A stretch of DNA of 64,000 bases from Fluviicola sp. (GTDB taxonomy: Bacteria; Bacteroidota; Bacteroidia; Flavobacteriales_D; Crocinitomicaceae), in assembly GCF_039596395.1 (NCBI RefSeq), contig NZ_JBCNJT010000002.1, forward strand, positions 744,001-808,000, in the 5' to 3' direction. Below are positions 1 through 7,514 of the stretch, one piece after another (position 1 is the first letter of the stretch; each line of letters opens with the position of its first letter). The notes beneath the pieces were generated by a model that did not search any database, was not told the origin of the DNA, and saw nothing but the letters and a program-made list of their open reading frames with translations. The translations under genes and the position numbers were made by a program.

Positions 1-1
1 G

Positions 2-649
2 TGGCTTTGGCTGCTGGTAATGATCGTGCAGGATTTCGGGTTTTACTGGCACCATCGTTTGAGTCATAAGATCCGCCTATTCTGGACCGGGCACGTAAAC
101 CATCATTCGGCTACCCATTTGAGTTTGGCTATTGCACTGCGCCAGGGCTGGTTTGAAATTGCCTACCGCGATATCTGGTACATTCCTTTCATCCTGATTG
201 GTTTTCACCCGATCATGATGTGCATGATGCACCAATTCAACCTGATCTTTCAGTTCTGGCCGCATACGGATGCGATCGGGAAACTGGGCTGGTTCGACAA
301 GGTTTTCAATTCACCTTCCAATCACCGCGTGCACCATTCCCGGAAAATCGAAGACCTCGACAAAAACTACGGCGGTATCTTCATGATCTGGGATCATTTG
401 TTCGGAACTTACAAAGCGGAGGAACAAAAAACGACCGAGTACGGAATCCTTCACAATATCAGCACTTACAACGTTTTCCACATCGTGTTCGATGAATTCC
501 GCGACATGGTGCGGGATGTGAAACAAGCTTCCGGTTTGAAAGCCAAACTTGGCTATATTTTCAGAGCACCCGGCTGGAAACACGATGGAAAAGATGAGCG
601 CATTTCGACCTTGCAGCGGGAATTAAAAAAACAGGCGGAGACGCGATGA
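2..649 (+). CDS. sterol desaturase / fatty acid hydroxylase family protein, 5' partial
   Basis: The reading frame is already open at base 2, so the N-terminus lies outside the window and the first internal Met (base 20) is not the real start. The visible part carries the His-rich metal-binding motifs of the membrane fatty acid hydroxylase superfamily: HHRLSH, then HVNHHS about 9 residues later, and NHRVHHSRK about 70 residues further on. These residues hold a di-iron centre that hydroxylates or desaturates lipid substrates at the membrane. A hydrophobic stretch (residues about 50-75 of the visible part) fits a membrane segment. The C-terminus is charged. The substrate cannot be told from sequence; Bacteroidota members act on sterol-like or carotenoid/fatty lipids. 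The gene converges on the next one, with a palindrome between. Confidence 0.88.
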   Translation, partial: WLWLLVMIVQDFGFYWHHRLSHKIRLFWTGHVNHHSATHLSLAIALRQGWFEIAYRDIWYIPFILIGFHPIMMCMMHQFNLIFQFWPHTDAIGKLGWFDKVFNSPSNHRVHHSRKIEDLDKNYGGIFMIWDHLFGTYKAEEQKTTEYGILHNISTYNVFHIVFDEFRDMVRDVKQASGLKAKLGYIFRAPGWKHDGKDERISTLQRELKKQAETR

Positions 650-656
650 TATAAAT

Positions 657-688
657 CAGTAGGGACGCGAAGCATCGCGTCCCTACTG
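657..688. terminator. perfect palindrome between convergent genes, family A copy 1
   Basis: Arms CAGTAGGGACGCGA and TCGCGTCCCTACTG are exact reverse complements around a 4-nt loop AGCA. It sits between two convergent genes (stops at 649 and 697), so it could stop transcription from both sides, although neither side has a strong T-run. It shares the AGTAGGG(A/G)CG arm core with other palindromes in this window (12146, 34062, 35162, 38355, and more loosely 32396 and 48947). Confidence 0.6.
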
Positions 689-696
689 TCGTATTA

Positions 697-3294
697 TTAC
701 TTGGCGAGTTCTTCAACAATTGCGGATGTGCTATCTGGGATTGCTCCTTGTTCGCACGAATAAATCGTGGGGCGAATTTTTTCGCGGAATGCGGCATTTT
801 CCCGGCGTTTTTTCTGAACGGCGTAATTCGCTTTTTCTTTGAACAACCACTGTAATTCATCTTTCAGGCTCATGGCTTTTTCAACGCGGTGATCGTTCAG
901 GTGATTGATCCGTTTGTCGAATTCCTTCTCAGTGATTTCTTCCAGTGCAACGGGCTCAGTTTGCGTTTTTTGAGCTTTCAATTCATTGATCTGGTAATAG
1001 AAGAAGCCTTCTTCGTTCATTCCGATTATTGCAGCGTTGTAATTCATGTCGCCGTTCAGGTTGTAATTCAACTTCCCATCCGTGAAATCCAGGCGCTGGT
1101 AACTGTTGATCTCTTTGGAGAACAGGTACAGAAACAGTTTGCCGTATTGTTCCGCTTCCTTCACTTCTATGCTAATTGGTTTGTAGGTAATTTGAGCCGT
1201 TTTCCCGGTTGCGGGATCGGTAATAACGGTTGACTGACGATTGACCGTTGCTTCTCTGACGTAAGCATCGATATTGACAATGCTTCCCCCATTATGCATC
1301 TGGAATCCTGCCGTAACGCCCAGCTGTTTGTATACATTCCGCAAATTGAATCCGTACTCTTCATTCAAATTGGCAGATTCGCGCAGGCCTTTTCGCAACA
1401 CTTCTTTATTTCGTTCATCCTGCACTTCATGATCCCAGTGCCGTTCTCTACTCAGCGCAACCTGCAGGTTTTTCTTCCCGGTTTCACGAAGCGTTTTGAC
1501 CGCTTTTTCGTAAAATTCTTCCAGGTTCTTTTGATGTGCATCATTCATCCGGATCGCTCCTACTTTCTGATCCGCAAAGCGCTGGAATTCCGGGTAACCC
1601 ATCTTTACTACGCGCTGATCGAGTTTCCACAACGATTCGTCCAGGTTATTTGCATAGATATCAAATACCTTTTCATCACAGGTTTCATGAATGGCTTTCA
1701 TACGGTCTTCAAAATCCTGCGTTGCCAGATTCGTATGGTTGAATTTTTTGTTCCAGATGGCAAGAACTTTTGACGGCGGAATATGGTCAGTGACTGATTT
1801 CTGACCGGAACTTACCTGCACGCTAAACTTACCTGAATAAGGCGGTAAACAGTGTGATTGAGCCTTACAAACCTGGTAGGAAAATTTTCCGGAAATAGTG
1901 AATGTGCCCTTTTTTACCAGTTTCACTTGCTGTTTGAAAACAAGCCGATTGCTTTCGTAAAGTGCCATTTCACTGCAGAACTTCCGGACCTTGTATTTTT
2001 TTGCGCTTTCCGAATTCATTCCACCAGCATCAGGACTTAGATCCTCAACCGAACTTAAATCCTTCACTTCTCCGACAAACTCAAAATCCGGGGTTTTATT
2101 CAGCGTGAACCGGGTTGGTACGGTAAACGGTGAGATCGATTTGTTTAAAATCCCGATCATCCAGTTGTCTTCCAGGTTTACCGTTGCAACTATATTTACA
2201 ACATTGTTTTTCAGATTTTCCACGGAAAAATTCCAATGAACCTTATCCGTCGGGCTCTCAATTTGGGTCTGTTGTTTTACAGTACCTGAAATTATCTTTT
2301 CCTGATTTGAACTTCCTGCAATCGGAATTTCATCGATTCTTACGGAGTTATAAACAACTGGTTTTTGAGCATTCTCACTGCGGGCGATCGTATCTGAAAC
2401 AGCGGCGGTTTCCTCAAAACTCAAATACAAGCTATCGCGTCTGGTCCTTTCCTTAAACCACTTCAGTTCGTTCAATTTCGGTTCATAGCGCGGCGGGAAT
2501 AAGTCCATTTCCGACATGTCCTTCGGCTTGGGAAGGCGCTCCAGTTCTACCGGGTTCTGCCAATCGATTTTCCCATCTTTTCCCGGAACGCCGGTGAAGA
2601 GTTTCATGTCTTTTTTCAGTTCGCCGACCGGAACCTGGACGTATACACCTTTGTCTGTTAATTGCAGTTTTTTGCCTTCGGGTGTAAAAGCGTTCAGGCT
2701 GAACATGCCTTGCGTTTCCAGCAGGCGATCTCCCGATTTGGTACTCAATCCGGCTTTCACAATGTCAGATGCTTGTTGTGCTTCCTGCCACTGCACGATT
2801 GCTTCGCCCTTGTAAGCTTTTCCGTCGAGTAAGAATGATTCACCGGTTAAGCTCAGCAATACGCCGCTTTCAGACAAAAAAACATCCGATTTGCCGGTAA
2901 ACTGAAAATATTCCGGGTCGATGTTCTCAAAAGCCAGGTTTTTCTCCAGTTTTTCCAACATGGATTGCTCGATTTGTTCGGGTTCACTGTTCTTTTCGGC
3001 CCCACCTTTTTTCCATGTCATAGCAACATAAACCGCTGTAGCTAAAGCTCCGGCAATCACGATCGCAAGGCCGCTATTGATCAGTATTTTCTTCAGGTGG
3101 AACCACTTCCCGGATTCTTTTACCAGGGTGCGCAACGAATGCCGCCCGATCAGTTCACGGGTTAATTGGTGTAATTCAAATTCCTTTTGCAGTTCCGGAT
3201 TTTGGTTCAATTCCGTTTCAAAAGCTGCTTTTCCTTCTGCTGAAAGTTCGTTATTCAGATAACGCTCAATCAATTTGTTCCAGTTTGTTTCCAT
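697..3294 (-). CDS. large transmembrane anti-sigma-like protein with DsbD-N-like domain
   Basis: 865 aa. Residues 1-65 form a charged cytoplasmic part (ENxxLIERYLNNELS-like start) typical of Bacteroidota anti-sigma factors; one membrane helix spans about 70-93. The outside part has a beta-rich region (about 125-250) resembling domains common in Bacteroidota surface proteins, then residues about 350-497 closely resemble the N-terminal (alpha) domain of the thiol:disulfide interchange protein DsbD: W-N-F-S-V start, an NLEDNW segment, V-PT-RF, GEV, and YQVCKAQSHCLPP, with Cys476 and Cys482 five residues apart as in DsbD. Residues 500-865 are unassigned. The gene starts 3 bp after the sigma-factor stop, so the two are almost surely co-transcribed. 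The anti-sigma role is inferred from that position and topology; the redox-sensing idea is inference from the domain. Confidence 0.7.
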   Translation of the reverse strand: METNWNKLIERYLNNELSAEGKAAFETELNQNPELQKEFELHQLTRELIGRHSLRTLVKESGKWFHLKKILINSGLAIVIAGALATAVYVAMTWKKGGAEKNSEPEQIEQSMLEKLEKNLAFENIDPEYFQFTGKSDVFLSESGVLLSLTGESFLLDGKAYKGEAIVQWQEAQQASDIVKAGLSTKSGDRLLETQGMFSLNAFTPEGKKLQLTDKGVYVQVPVGELKKDMKLFTGVPGKDGKIDWQNPVELERLPKPKDMSEMDLFPPRYEPKLNELKWFKERTRRDSLYLSFEETAAVSDTIARSENAQKPVVYNSVRIDEIPIAGSSNQEKIISGTVKQQTQIESPTDKVHWNFSVENLKNNVVNIVATVNLEDNWMIGILNKSISPFTVPTRFTLNKTPDFEFVGEVKDLSSVEDLSPDAGGMNSESAKKYKVRKFCSEMALYESNRLVFKQQVKLVKKGTFTISGKFSYQVCKAQSHCLPPYSGKFSVQVSSGQKSVTDHIPPSKVLAIWNKKFNHTNLATQDFEDRMKAIHETCDEKVFDIYANNLDESLWKLDQRVVKMGYPEFQRFADQKVGAIRMNDAHQKNLEEFYEKAVKTLRETGKKNLQVALSRERHWDHEVQDERNKEVLRKGLRESANLNEEYGFNLRNVYKQLGVTAGFQMHNGGSIVNIDAYVREATVNRQSTVITDPATGKTAQITYKPISIEVKEAEQYGKLFLYLFSKEINSYQRLDFTDGKLNYNLNGDMNYNAAIIGMNEEGFFYYQINELKAQKTQTEPVALEEITEKEFDKRINHLNDHRVEKAMSLKDELQWLFKEKANYAVQKKRRENAAFREKIRPTIYSCEQGAIPDSTSAIVEELAK

Positions 3295-3297
3295 GGC

Positions 3298-3840
3298 TTA
3301 GAATTGATTGAGTTCGACATTCAGCTGAGCTTCCTGCACCAATTCCTTGGCTTTTTGGATGCAGCGGTATTTCTGGGCCTTCGCCACTTTATCATTCCGG
3401 AAACCGAGCTTTTTGGCAATATCTGTCATGTTCCAGCCCAAGCCGTAGAACAAATGCAGGAGTTCGCGGCATTGCTCCCCGATTTTCGTCAGGGCAGACT
3501 CAAGTTGCTTATACTGCAATTCCTTCTCCATCCAGGTCTCCGGTGTTTCTTCGGGATCCGTTTCCAGGCTTCCTGCGCCTTGTTTCTGATCTTTGCGGGA
3601 AGCATTGTACCACAGCAATTTACAGGTCTGTTTGATGAAATGAACCGGAGCCAATTGGAACTCAAAACCGGGATCGTTTTTCTTTCGCAGGTAAATGATC
3701 AGGGCTTCCTGGAAGAGGTCTTCTGCGGTCAGGCCGTCACAACCAAAGGTTCGAAGCAAGCGTTTGACCTCCGGAAAGTGCCTGTACAGCACAGCAAGCT
3801 CTTTTTTGATTTCCAAAGGATCGTATAGGCGTTTCTCCAT
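3298..3840 (-). CDS. RNA polymerase sigma-70 family (ECF-like) sigma factor
   Basis: 180 aa with a region 2-like stretch around residues 36-85 (LTAEDLFQEALIIYL, the DLxQE core of region 2, then FIKQTCKLLWYNASR) and a region 4 helix-turn-helix at about 118-165 (CRELLHLFYGLGWNMTDIAKKLGF, then a recognition helix). This is the sigma2/sigma4 layout without regions 1 or 3, the ECF type that redirects RNA polymerase to a stress or envelope regulon. It is the first gene of a two-gene unit with the transmembrane partner that follows 3 bp later. A weak -7-like TACCTTTC lies upstream. The regulon cannot be told from the sequence. Confidence 0.85.
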   Translation of the reverse strand: MEKRLYDPLEIKKELAVLYRHFPEVKRLLRTFGCDGLTAEDLFQEALIIYLRKKNDPGFEFQLAPVHFIKQTCKLLWYNASRKDQKQGAGSLETDPEETPETWMEKELQYKQLESALTKIGEQCRELLHLFYGLGWNMTDIAKKLGFRNDKVAKAQKYRCIQKAKELVQEAQLNVELNQF

Positions 3841-3902
3841 GTTGAATTTACCGGTTGTGTTCAGAAAACGGAAAGGTAAACATTTGACTGAAAATTATTT
3901 TT

Positions 3903-4268
3903 TTATTTCATCGCAACTACTTCCCAACTGTTCTTTTGTTTATCGATAAATCCGTCGGTAGTGAGCCAGTTGTCTTCCACGTGGGTTGCGATCTTTTTAA
4001 AGGTAATCTTACAAACCGGATGTTCCATCAGGTATTCTTCGTAGCGGCGTTTCACGGTAACCAGTTTAAAAACGGTTCCTTTTTCCATCAACCCGGTTTC
4101 CACGGATTTCACTTTACAGGTAAAGATCGTTCCGTATCCCATAGCAAAAGCATATTTCGCGCTGACGGTTAATCTCAGCTTGTCAGTTGCGACCGGCTTA
4201 CGGATTGTTTGGTCCGTGGAGCAAGCAACTACCAGGAGGAGCATGAAACAGGTAATGAACTTGTTCAT
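3903..4268 (-). CDS. small putative lipoprotein, function unknown
   Basis: 121 aa. It starts with a signal peptide ending in the lipobox-like LLVVAC at residues about 11-16, then a short Ser/Thr-rich linker, so it is probably a lipoprotein of the outer or inner membrane. The mature part is about 100 residues with alternating hydrophobic residues that suggest a small beta fold; I recognise no family. It stands alone 62 bp upstream of the sigma-factor gene start on the same strand, with its own upstream region shared divergently with the next gene. Confidence 0.6.
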   Translation of the reverse strand: MNKFITCFMLLLVVACSTDQTIRKPVATDKLRLTVSAKYAFAMGYGTIFTCKVKSVETGLMEKGTVFKLVTVKRRYEEYLMEHPVCKITFKKIATHVEDNWLTTDGFIDKQKNSWEVVAMK

Positions 4269-4309
4269 AAGGAGTTGAAGTATTTCTTTTTTAAAGTTAT
4301 TACAGATCC

Positions 4310-4322
4310 GTAAACGTTTTAC
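4310..4322. promoter_or_regulatory. LacI-operator-like near-palindrome in a divergent intergenic region
   Basis: GTAAACGTTTTAC reads almost the same on both strands around a central CG, the shape of operators bound by LacI-family repressors. It lies between two divergent genes (starts at 4268 and 4464). A perfect relative, GTAAAACGTTTTAC, occurs at 11043. No LacI-family gene is seen in the window, so the assignment is a guess. Confidence 0.25.
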
Positions 4323-4436
4323 TTGCGGACGTGATTTTCACACACTAATACCCTCTTTTTATCTGCTAAAAGACGCTGATTGAAATCATTTTCAACGGAT
4401 TGCAGGTGAATGTGTGCATTTTTCGCAACAGATTTT

Positions 4437-4444
4437 TACTTTTG
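4437..4444 (+). promoter_or_regulatory. -7 promoter element TACTTTTG
   Basis: TACTTTTG matches the Bacteroidota TAnnTTTG element exactly and ends 19 nt before the ATG at 4464. It lies inside the longer reading frame that could begin at 4410, which argues for the 4464 start. No clear -33 TTG is seen at the usual distance. Confidence 0.6.
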
Positions 4445-4463
4445 CACAAAATTAAGACCATCC

Positions 4464-5714
4464 ATGGAACAACCCGCTTCTCCTATCCAGGCACAAGCCG
4501 AAACCACTAAAAAGCCCAGAAGTAAATTCAGAAAATGGCTGCGCCGCGGTTATTTCGGAGTGATACACTTATTGGCATTGTTCGCTATGGCCCTGATCGG
4601 CGTTGCTTTGGCCGCCAAATTCAAGTGGACGAACGACAGCGGAAACGTGGATCTGAACAGCCGTTATTTTTCTGAAATGGCTGGGAAATACAACCAGGGC
4701 TTCCAAACAGATAGCTTGACTTTTGCCAAGCAGGAGCGGCAGATGTACCAAAACGTGGGGCTTTTGGCCAAATACTACCCGCACAATGCCAAGCTCATCC
4801 TGGATGCATTCCAGCGTTCGGGGGATGTGACGATTGCTTTACGCATGCTGGATGCCGCAAACCTGCGCATGAAAAAGCACAAAGGTTACCAGCAGGAATT
4901 GGCGCGTATTGAGGCTGCAGCAAGCGAAGCTTCCCTTTCGATCTATCCGTGGGCGAACTATCGGGAATGGAAAGAATTCTGCCGCGTGGTAAGAGCCGAT
5001 AGTGCTGCAATTGACTCCGTTTCACGCATTACGGGTGTTGAGTCGCGCCTGATTGTGATGTGTTTGGTAGGAGAACAGATTCGCATGTTTAACTCTTCCC
5101 GTGAACAATTCAAAAAGTACGTGATTCCCTACAACCGGTTGATCATGACTACCAACCGCGGATACGGGGTAACGGGAATCCTTCAGAATACGGCCTTGAA
5201 AATTGAGAAAAACCTTTTTGACAAAACGAGCGCTTTCTACCCGGGGGCGTATTACCAGAATTGTTTGAATGTCAAAGATTCCTTCCCGGAACTGGTCAAC
5301 GATACAATTGAAGCGCATAAGCATTTGACGATTCAGCGTTTGATGAAAGGCGGAGATCATTTCTATTCGTATTTGTACACGGCATTCTTCCTGCGCCAGT
5401 TCCAGTCGCACTGGGAAAAAGAAGGATTTACGCTTGCTTACCGCCCGGAAATCCTGGGAACGCTTTACAACCTTGGTTTCCAGAAAAGTAAGCCAAAGAA
5501 AAACCCTGCTGTGGGTGGTTCTACTTTCAATGTAGGCGACAAGGAGTATACTTTCGGTGGTTTGTGTTACGAATTCTACTACAGCGGCGAGTTGATGGAT
5601 TTGTTCCCGCTCACCAGTCAGCCGTTTGTTCCTACAAAAGTGTTGGAGAAGACGATTGTTTTCCCGGAGCCGAAGGAAGAAGAAGCTGTAGCGCCCGAAC
5701 CGGTCGCAGGGTAG
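4464..5714 (+). CDS. membrane-anchored protein with possible lysozyme-like fold
   Basis: 416 aa. A basic N-terminus (RSKFRKWLRRGYF) precedes one membrane helix at about residues 33-53; the rest should be periplasmic. Around residues 180-235 the pattern GVESRLIVMCLVGEQIR followed some 35 residues later by YGVTGILQNTAL recalls soluble lytic transglycosylases (a Glu-bearing helix, then a G-x-x-G-[LI]-x-Q segment), and the C-terminal GSTFNVGDKEYTFGG piece looks like a structured end domain. This suggests a cell-wall-related role, but the similarity is distant and the catalytic Glu is not certain. The start was chosen from the promoter placement; an upstream Met at 4410 would add 18 residues. Confidence 0.6.
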   Translation: MEQPASPIQAQAETTKKPRSKFRKWLRRGYFGVIHLLALFAMALIGVALAAKFKWTNDSGNVDLNSRYFSEMAGKYNQGFQTDSLTFAKQERQMYQNVGLLAKYYPHNAKLILDAFQRSGDVTIALRMLDAANLRMKKHKGYQQELARIEAAASEASLSIYPWANYREWKEFCRVVRADSAAIDSVSRITGVESRLIVMCLVGEQIRMFNSSREQFKKYVIPYNRLIMTTNRGYGVTGILQNTALKIEKNLFDKTSAFYPGAYYQNCLNVKDSFPELVNDTIEAHKHLTIQRLMKGGDHFYSYLYTAFFLRQFQSHWEKEGFTLAYRPEILGTLYNLGFQKSKPKKNPAVGGSTFNVGDKEYTFGGLCYEFYYSGELMDLFPLTSQPFVPTKVLEKTIVFPEPKEEEAVAPEPVAG

Positions 5715-5718
5715 TTAT

Positions 5719-5760
5719 CCTACTTTTGCCAAGGCAGAAAAAGTAGGCAAAACTGCCTTT
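5719..5760. terminator. overlapping alternative hairpins between convergent genes
   Basis: CCTACTTTT (5719-5727) pairs with AAAAGTAGG (5739-5747), while AAGGCAG (5731-5737) pairs with CTGCCTT (5753-5759). The second stem starts in the loop of the first and ends beyond it, so the two interleave. It lies in the 63 bp between convergent genes and probably ends transcription from one or both sides. Confidence 0.5.
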
Positions 5761-5777
5761 CAATTGTGCTTAAAAAC

Positions 5778-6422
5778 TTACAGATTAATAATCTCGTTGA
5801 TCGTGATGGCGATCAGGATGGTATTGAAGAAAAAAGCGACCAGGGAATGGGCCAGTGTTAAACGGCGCAGTCCTTTCTTTTTGATCACGACGTCGGAAAC
5901 CTGGAAGGTCATCCCGATCGTGAAGGAATAGTAAGCGAAATCAAAATAATCCGGGTGCTCTTCTCCGGGAAATTCCAATCCGCGGGAATCTTCGGCAGCT
6001 TTCTCGTCTCTGTCGCCGTAATACAAATGGGCATAGCGGAAAGTAAACGACAGGTGCAGGACCATCCAGGCCAAAGTTACGGTAGCGATGAAGAAAACCT
6101 CATGGATTGTGCTGTGCTTACTGAAATGGCTGTTGTTATCGCTATTCCAGAAAATAATGGCCACCAAAGCTGTGGAACAGGTCATTACCAATACGATGAA
6201 TTGCATCCAGACACCCAGATCTTCTTCTTTGGCACGCAAGCGGATCGATTTGGAAGGAATGCGGATCATCGTAATCACACTTTCCAGAAGGTATAATCCG
6301 CCGAATGTAAGCCACGAAAAAATAATGCTTTCCTGGGTCGACCAATTTAAACAGTAGAAAATCAGTCCCACTATAAAAGCAATGGCAAACACCAGTAAAA
6401 TCTTAAATCGGATGAATTTCAT
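5778..6422 (-). CDS. DUF1345 family integral membrane protein
   Basis: 214 aa with about five membrane helices: about 8-25, 33-52, 72-92, 108-125 and a last one near 190-210. The middle part carries the family's recognisable segment: a helix followed by FTFRYAHLYYGD, and later DYFDFAYYSFTIGMTFQVSDV, which is the most conserved stretch of DUF1345. The function of the family is unknown. It is a single gene on the minus strand, convergent with the upstream-listed membrane protein and divergent from the OmpA-type gene. A TACTTTTA element about 20 nt before the start may be its promoter. Confidence 0.85.
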   Translation of the reverse strand: MKFIRFKILLVFAIAFIVGLIFYCLNWSTQESIIFSWLTFGGLYLLESVITMIRIPSKSIRLRAKEEDLGVWMQFIVLVMTCSTALVAIIFWNSDNNSHFSKHSTIHEVFFIATVTLAWMVLHLSFTFRYAHLYYGDRDEKAAEDSRGLEFPGEEHPDYFDFAYYSFTIGMTFQVSDVVIKKKGLRRLTLAHSLVAFFFNTILIAITINEIINL

Positions 6423-6795
6423 GAACTTCCTTTTGGAAGCTTAAAAGTAGTATTTATTCGGTGTCGATTTATGGATGTTGAATTTTTAAGCGATTGTTCA
6501 ATTATTAATGGTTTCATACTATACCCATACTTGACCTATACATGACCCGTACTTGACCCGTCCTAAAATAACTATACAATTTGGCAGGTTTCAAGATCAA
6601 ATTCTCCGGGCATTCTGCATACCAACGGCGACGCGCCGAGTTAATTCGCTAAATGGTAAGTTTGCCAAATTGCGAACGGGTGCGCAAGCATTCCGGTTAA
6701 CGAACTCCGGCTTGAATTTCCGAATTTCACTTTTCGAAAATGCCATTCAATTGTTACTTTTCTCAAATACCGACATTGAGCATAAAAACACTGTT
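6423..6795. other. 373-bp divergent intergenic region
   Basis: This gap between the DUF1345 gene and the OmpA-family gene holds an 11-bp tandem repeat (6523-6563, listed separately) and an AT-rich stretch before the OmpA gene with a TACTTTTC element near 6755, close to the -7 consensus. A reading frame open through 6553-6795 joins the OmpA gene but encodes residues unlike a protein start and lies before a clear signal peptide, so I treat it as non-coding. Confidence 0.6.
6523..6563. repeat. 11-bp tandem repeat, 3.7 copies
   Basis: Consecutive units ACCCATACTTG, ACCTATACATG, ACCCGTACTTG and a partial ACCCGTCC. The 11-bp period is close to one DNA helical turn, so the copies face one side of the helix. 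It lies in the divergent region 230 bp before the OmpA-family start and 100 bp before the DUF1345 start. It could be a stacked protein binding site or a simple repeat. Confidence 0.7.
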
Positions 6796-7467
6796 ATGAA
6801 ACTCATATACTCTTTATGCTTCGCGGTCCTTGCTTTCGGTGTAAACGCACAAGCAACCAAGGCTCCTGTTAAAGTCGTTGTCAAAGGATTTAACGGGAAA
6901 CCTTATCCGAATGACAAAGTGCTTTTCGTGGGACAAAAGTCCAAACAAACACTTTCGGGAGTTACGAATCAAGCCGGGCAATTCGTTATCCAGCTACCGA
7001 GTGGTGATGTTTACGATATCCGCATCCAAAGTATCGGCGATGAAATTGAGTACAATACCCTGGAAATTCCTGCGGTAAAACCCGGTGAATTTTTTGAAGA
7101 AGCAGAATTGGTCATTGAATACGATCCCGGAACGACTTTTTCGTTTACCAACCTTCAATTCGAAACGGCCAAAGCAGACCTGAAAGCTGCCAGCTATGCG
7201 CATCTGAAAAACCTGGTAGAAATTATGAAGCGCAAAAAGGACCTGAAGATTCGAATTGACGGACACACGGACAGTGACGGAGAAGAACGCGCCAATCAAA
7301 TACTCTCACAGCAACGCGCGGAATCCGTCCGGAATTACCTCATCAGCCAGGGAATTGATGCCGGGCGCATGCAGGCAAAGGGTTACGGAGAAAGCAAACC
7401 TGTTGCTGATAACACCACTCCGCAAGGAAAGGCGAAGAACCGGAGAACGGAGATTTCCATCCTTTAG
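6796..7467 (+). CDS. OmpA-family outer membrane protein
   Basis: 223 aa. It begins with a clear signal peptide (MKLIYSLCFAVLAFGVNAQ), then a carboxypeptidase-regulatory-like or Ig-like beta domain (about 25-110, with V-T-N-Q-A-G-Q-F), and a C-terminal OmpA peptidoglycan-binding domain (about 120-223): FETAKADLKAASYAHL, IRIDGHTDSDG, the QRAESVRNYLISQGI helix and the NRRTEISIL end. OmpA domains grip diaminopimelate in the cell wall and tie the outer membrane to it. The start at 6796 is fixed by the signal peptide; the frame is open further upstream but without coding character. Confidence 0.9.
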   Translation: MKLIYSLCFAVLAFGVNAQATKAPVKVVVKGFNGKPYPNDKVLFVGQKSKQTLSGVTNQAGQFVIQLPSGDVYDIRIQSIGDEIEYNTLEIPAVKPGEFFEEAELVIEYDPGTTFSFTNLQFETAKADLKAASYAHLKNLVEIMKRKKDLKIRIDGHTDSDGEERANQILSQQRAESVRNYLISQGIDAGRMQAKGYGESKPVADNTTPQGKAKNRRTEISIL

Positions 7468-7483
7468 GATGGTGTTCAAACCG

Positions 7484-7514
7484 TTGAAAAGTTCAAAGGT
7501 TCAATACTTTTCAA
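7484..7514. terminator. hairpin between convergent genes
   Basis: TTGAAAAGT (7484-7492) pairs with ACTTTTCAA (7506-7514) around a 13-nt loop, directly before the stop codon of the minus-strand cytochrome gene and 17 nt after the OmpA-gene stop. A-rich and T-rich arms suit a bidirectional terminator. Confidence 0.5.

Noticed and set aside
4410-4463. Longer start of the membrane protein at 4410
   Set aside because: The extra 18 codons contain the exact -7 promoter element TACTTTTG, so they are probably upstream of the transcript start.
6553-6795. 81-codon extension of the OmpA-family gene
   Set aside because: The Met at 6796 opens a classical signal peptide; residues before it would mask it.
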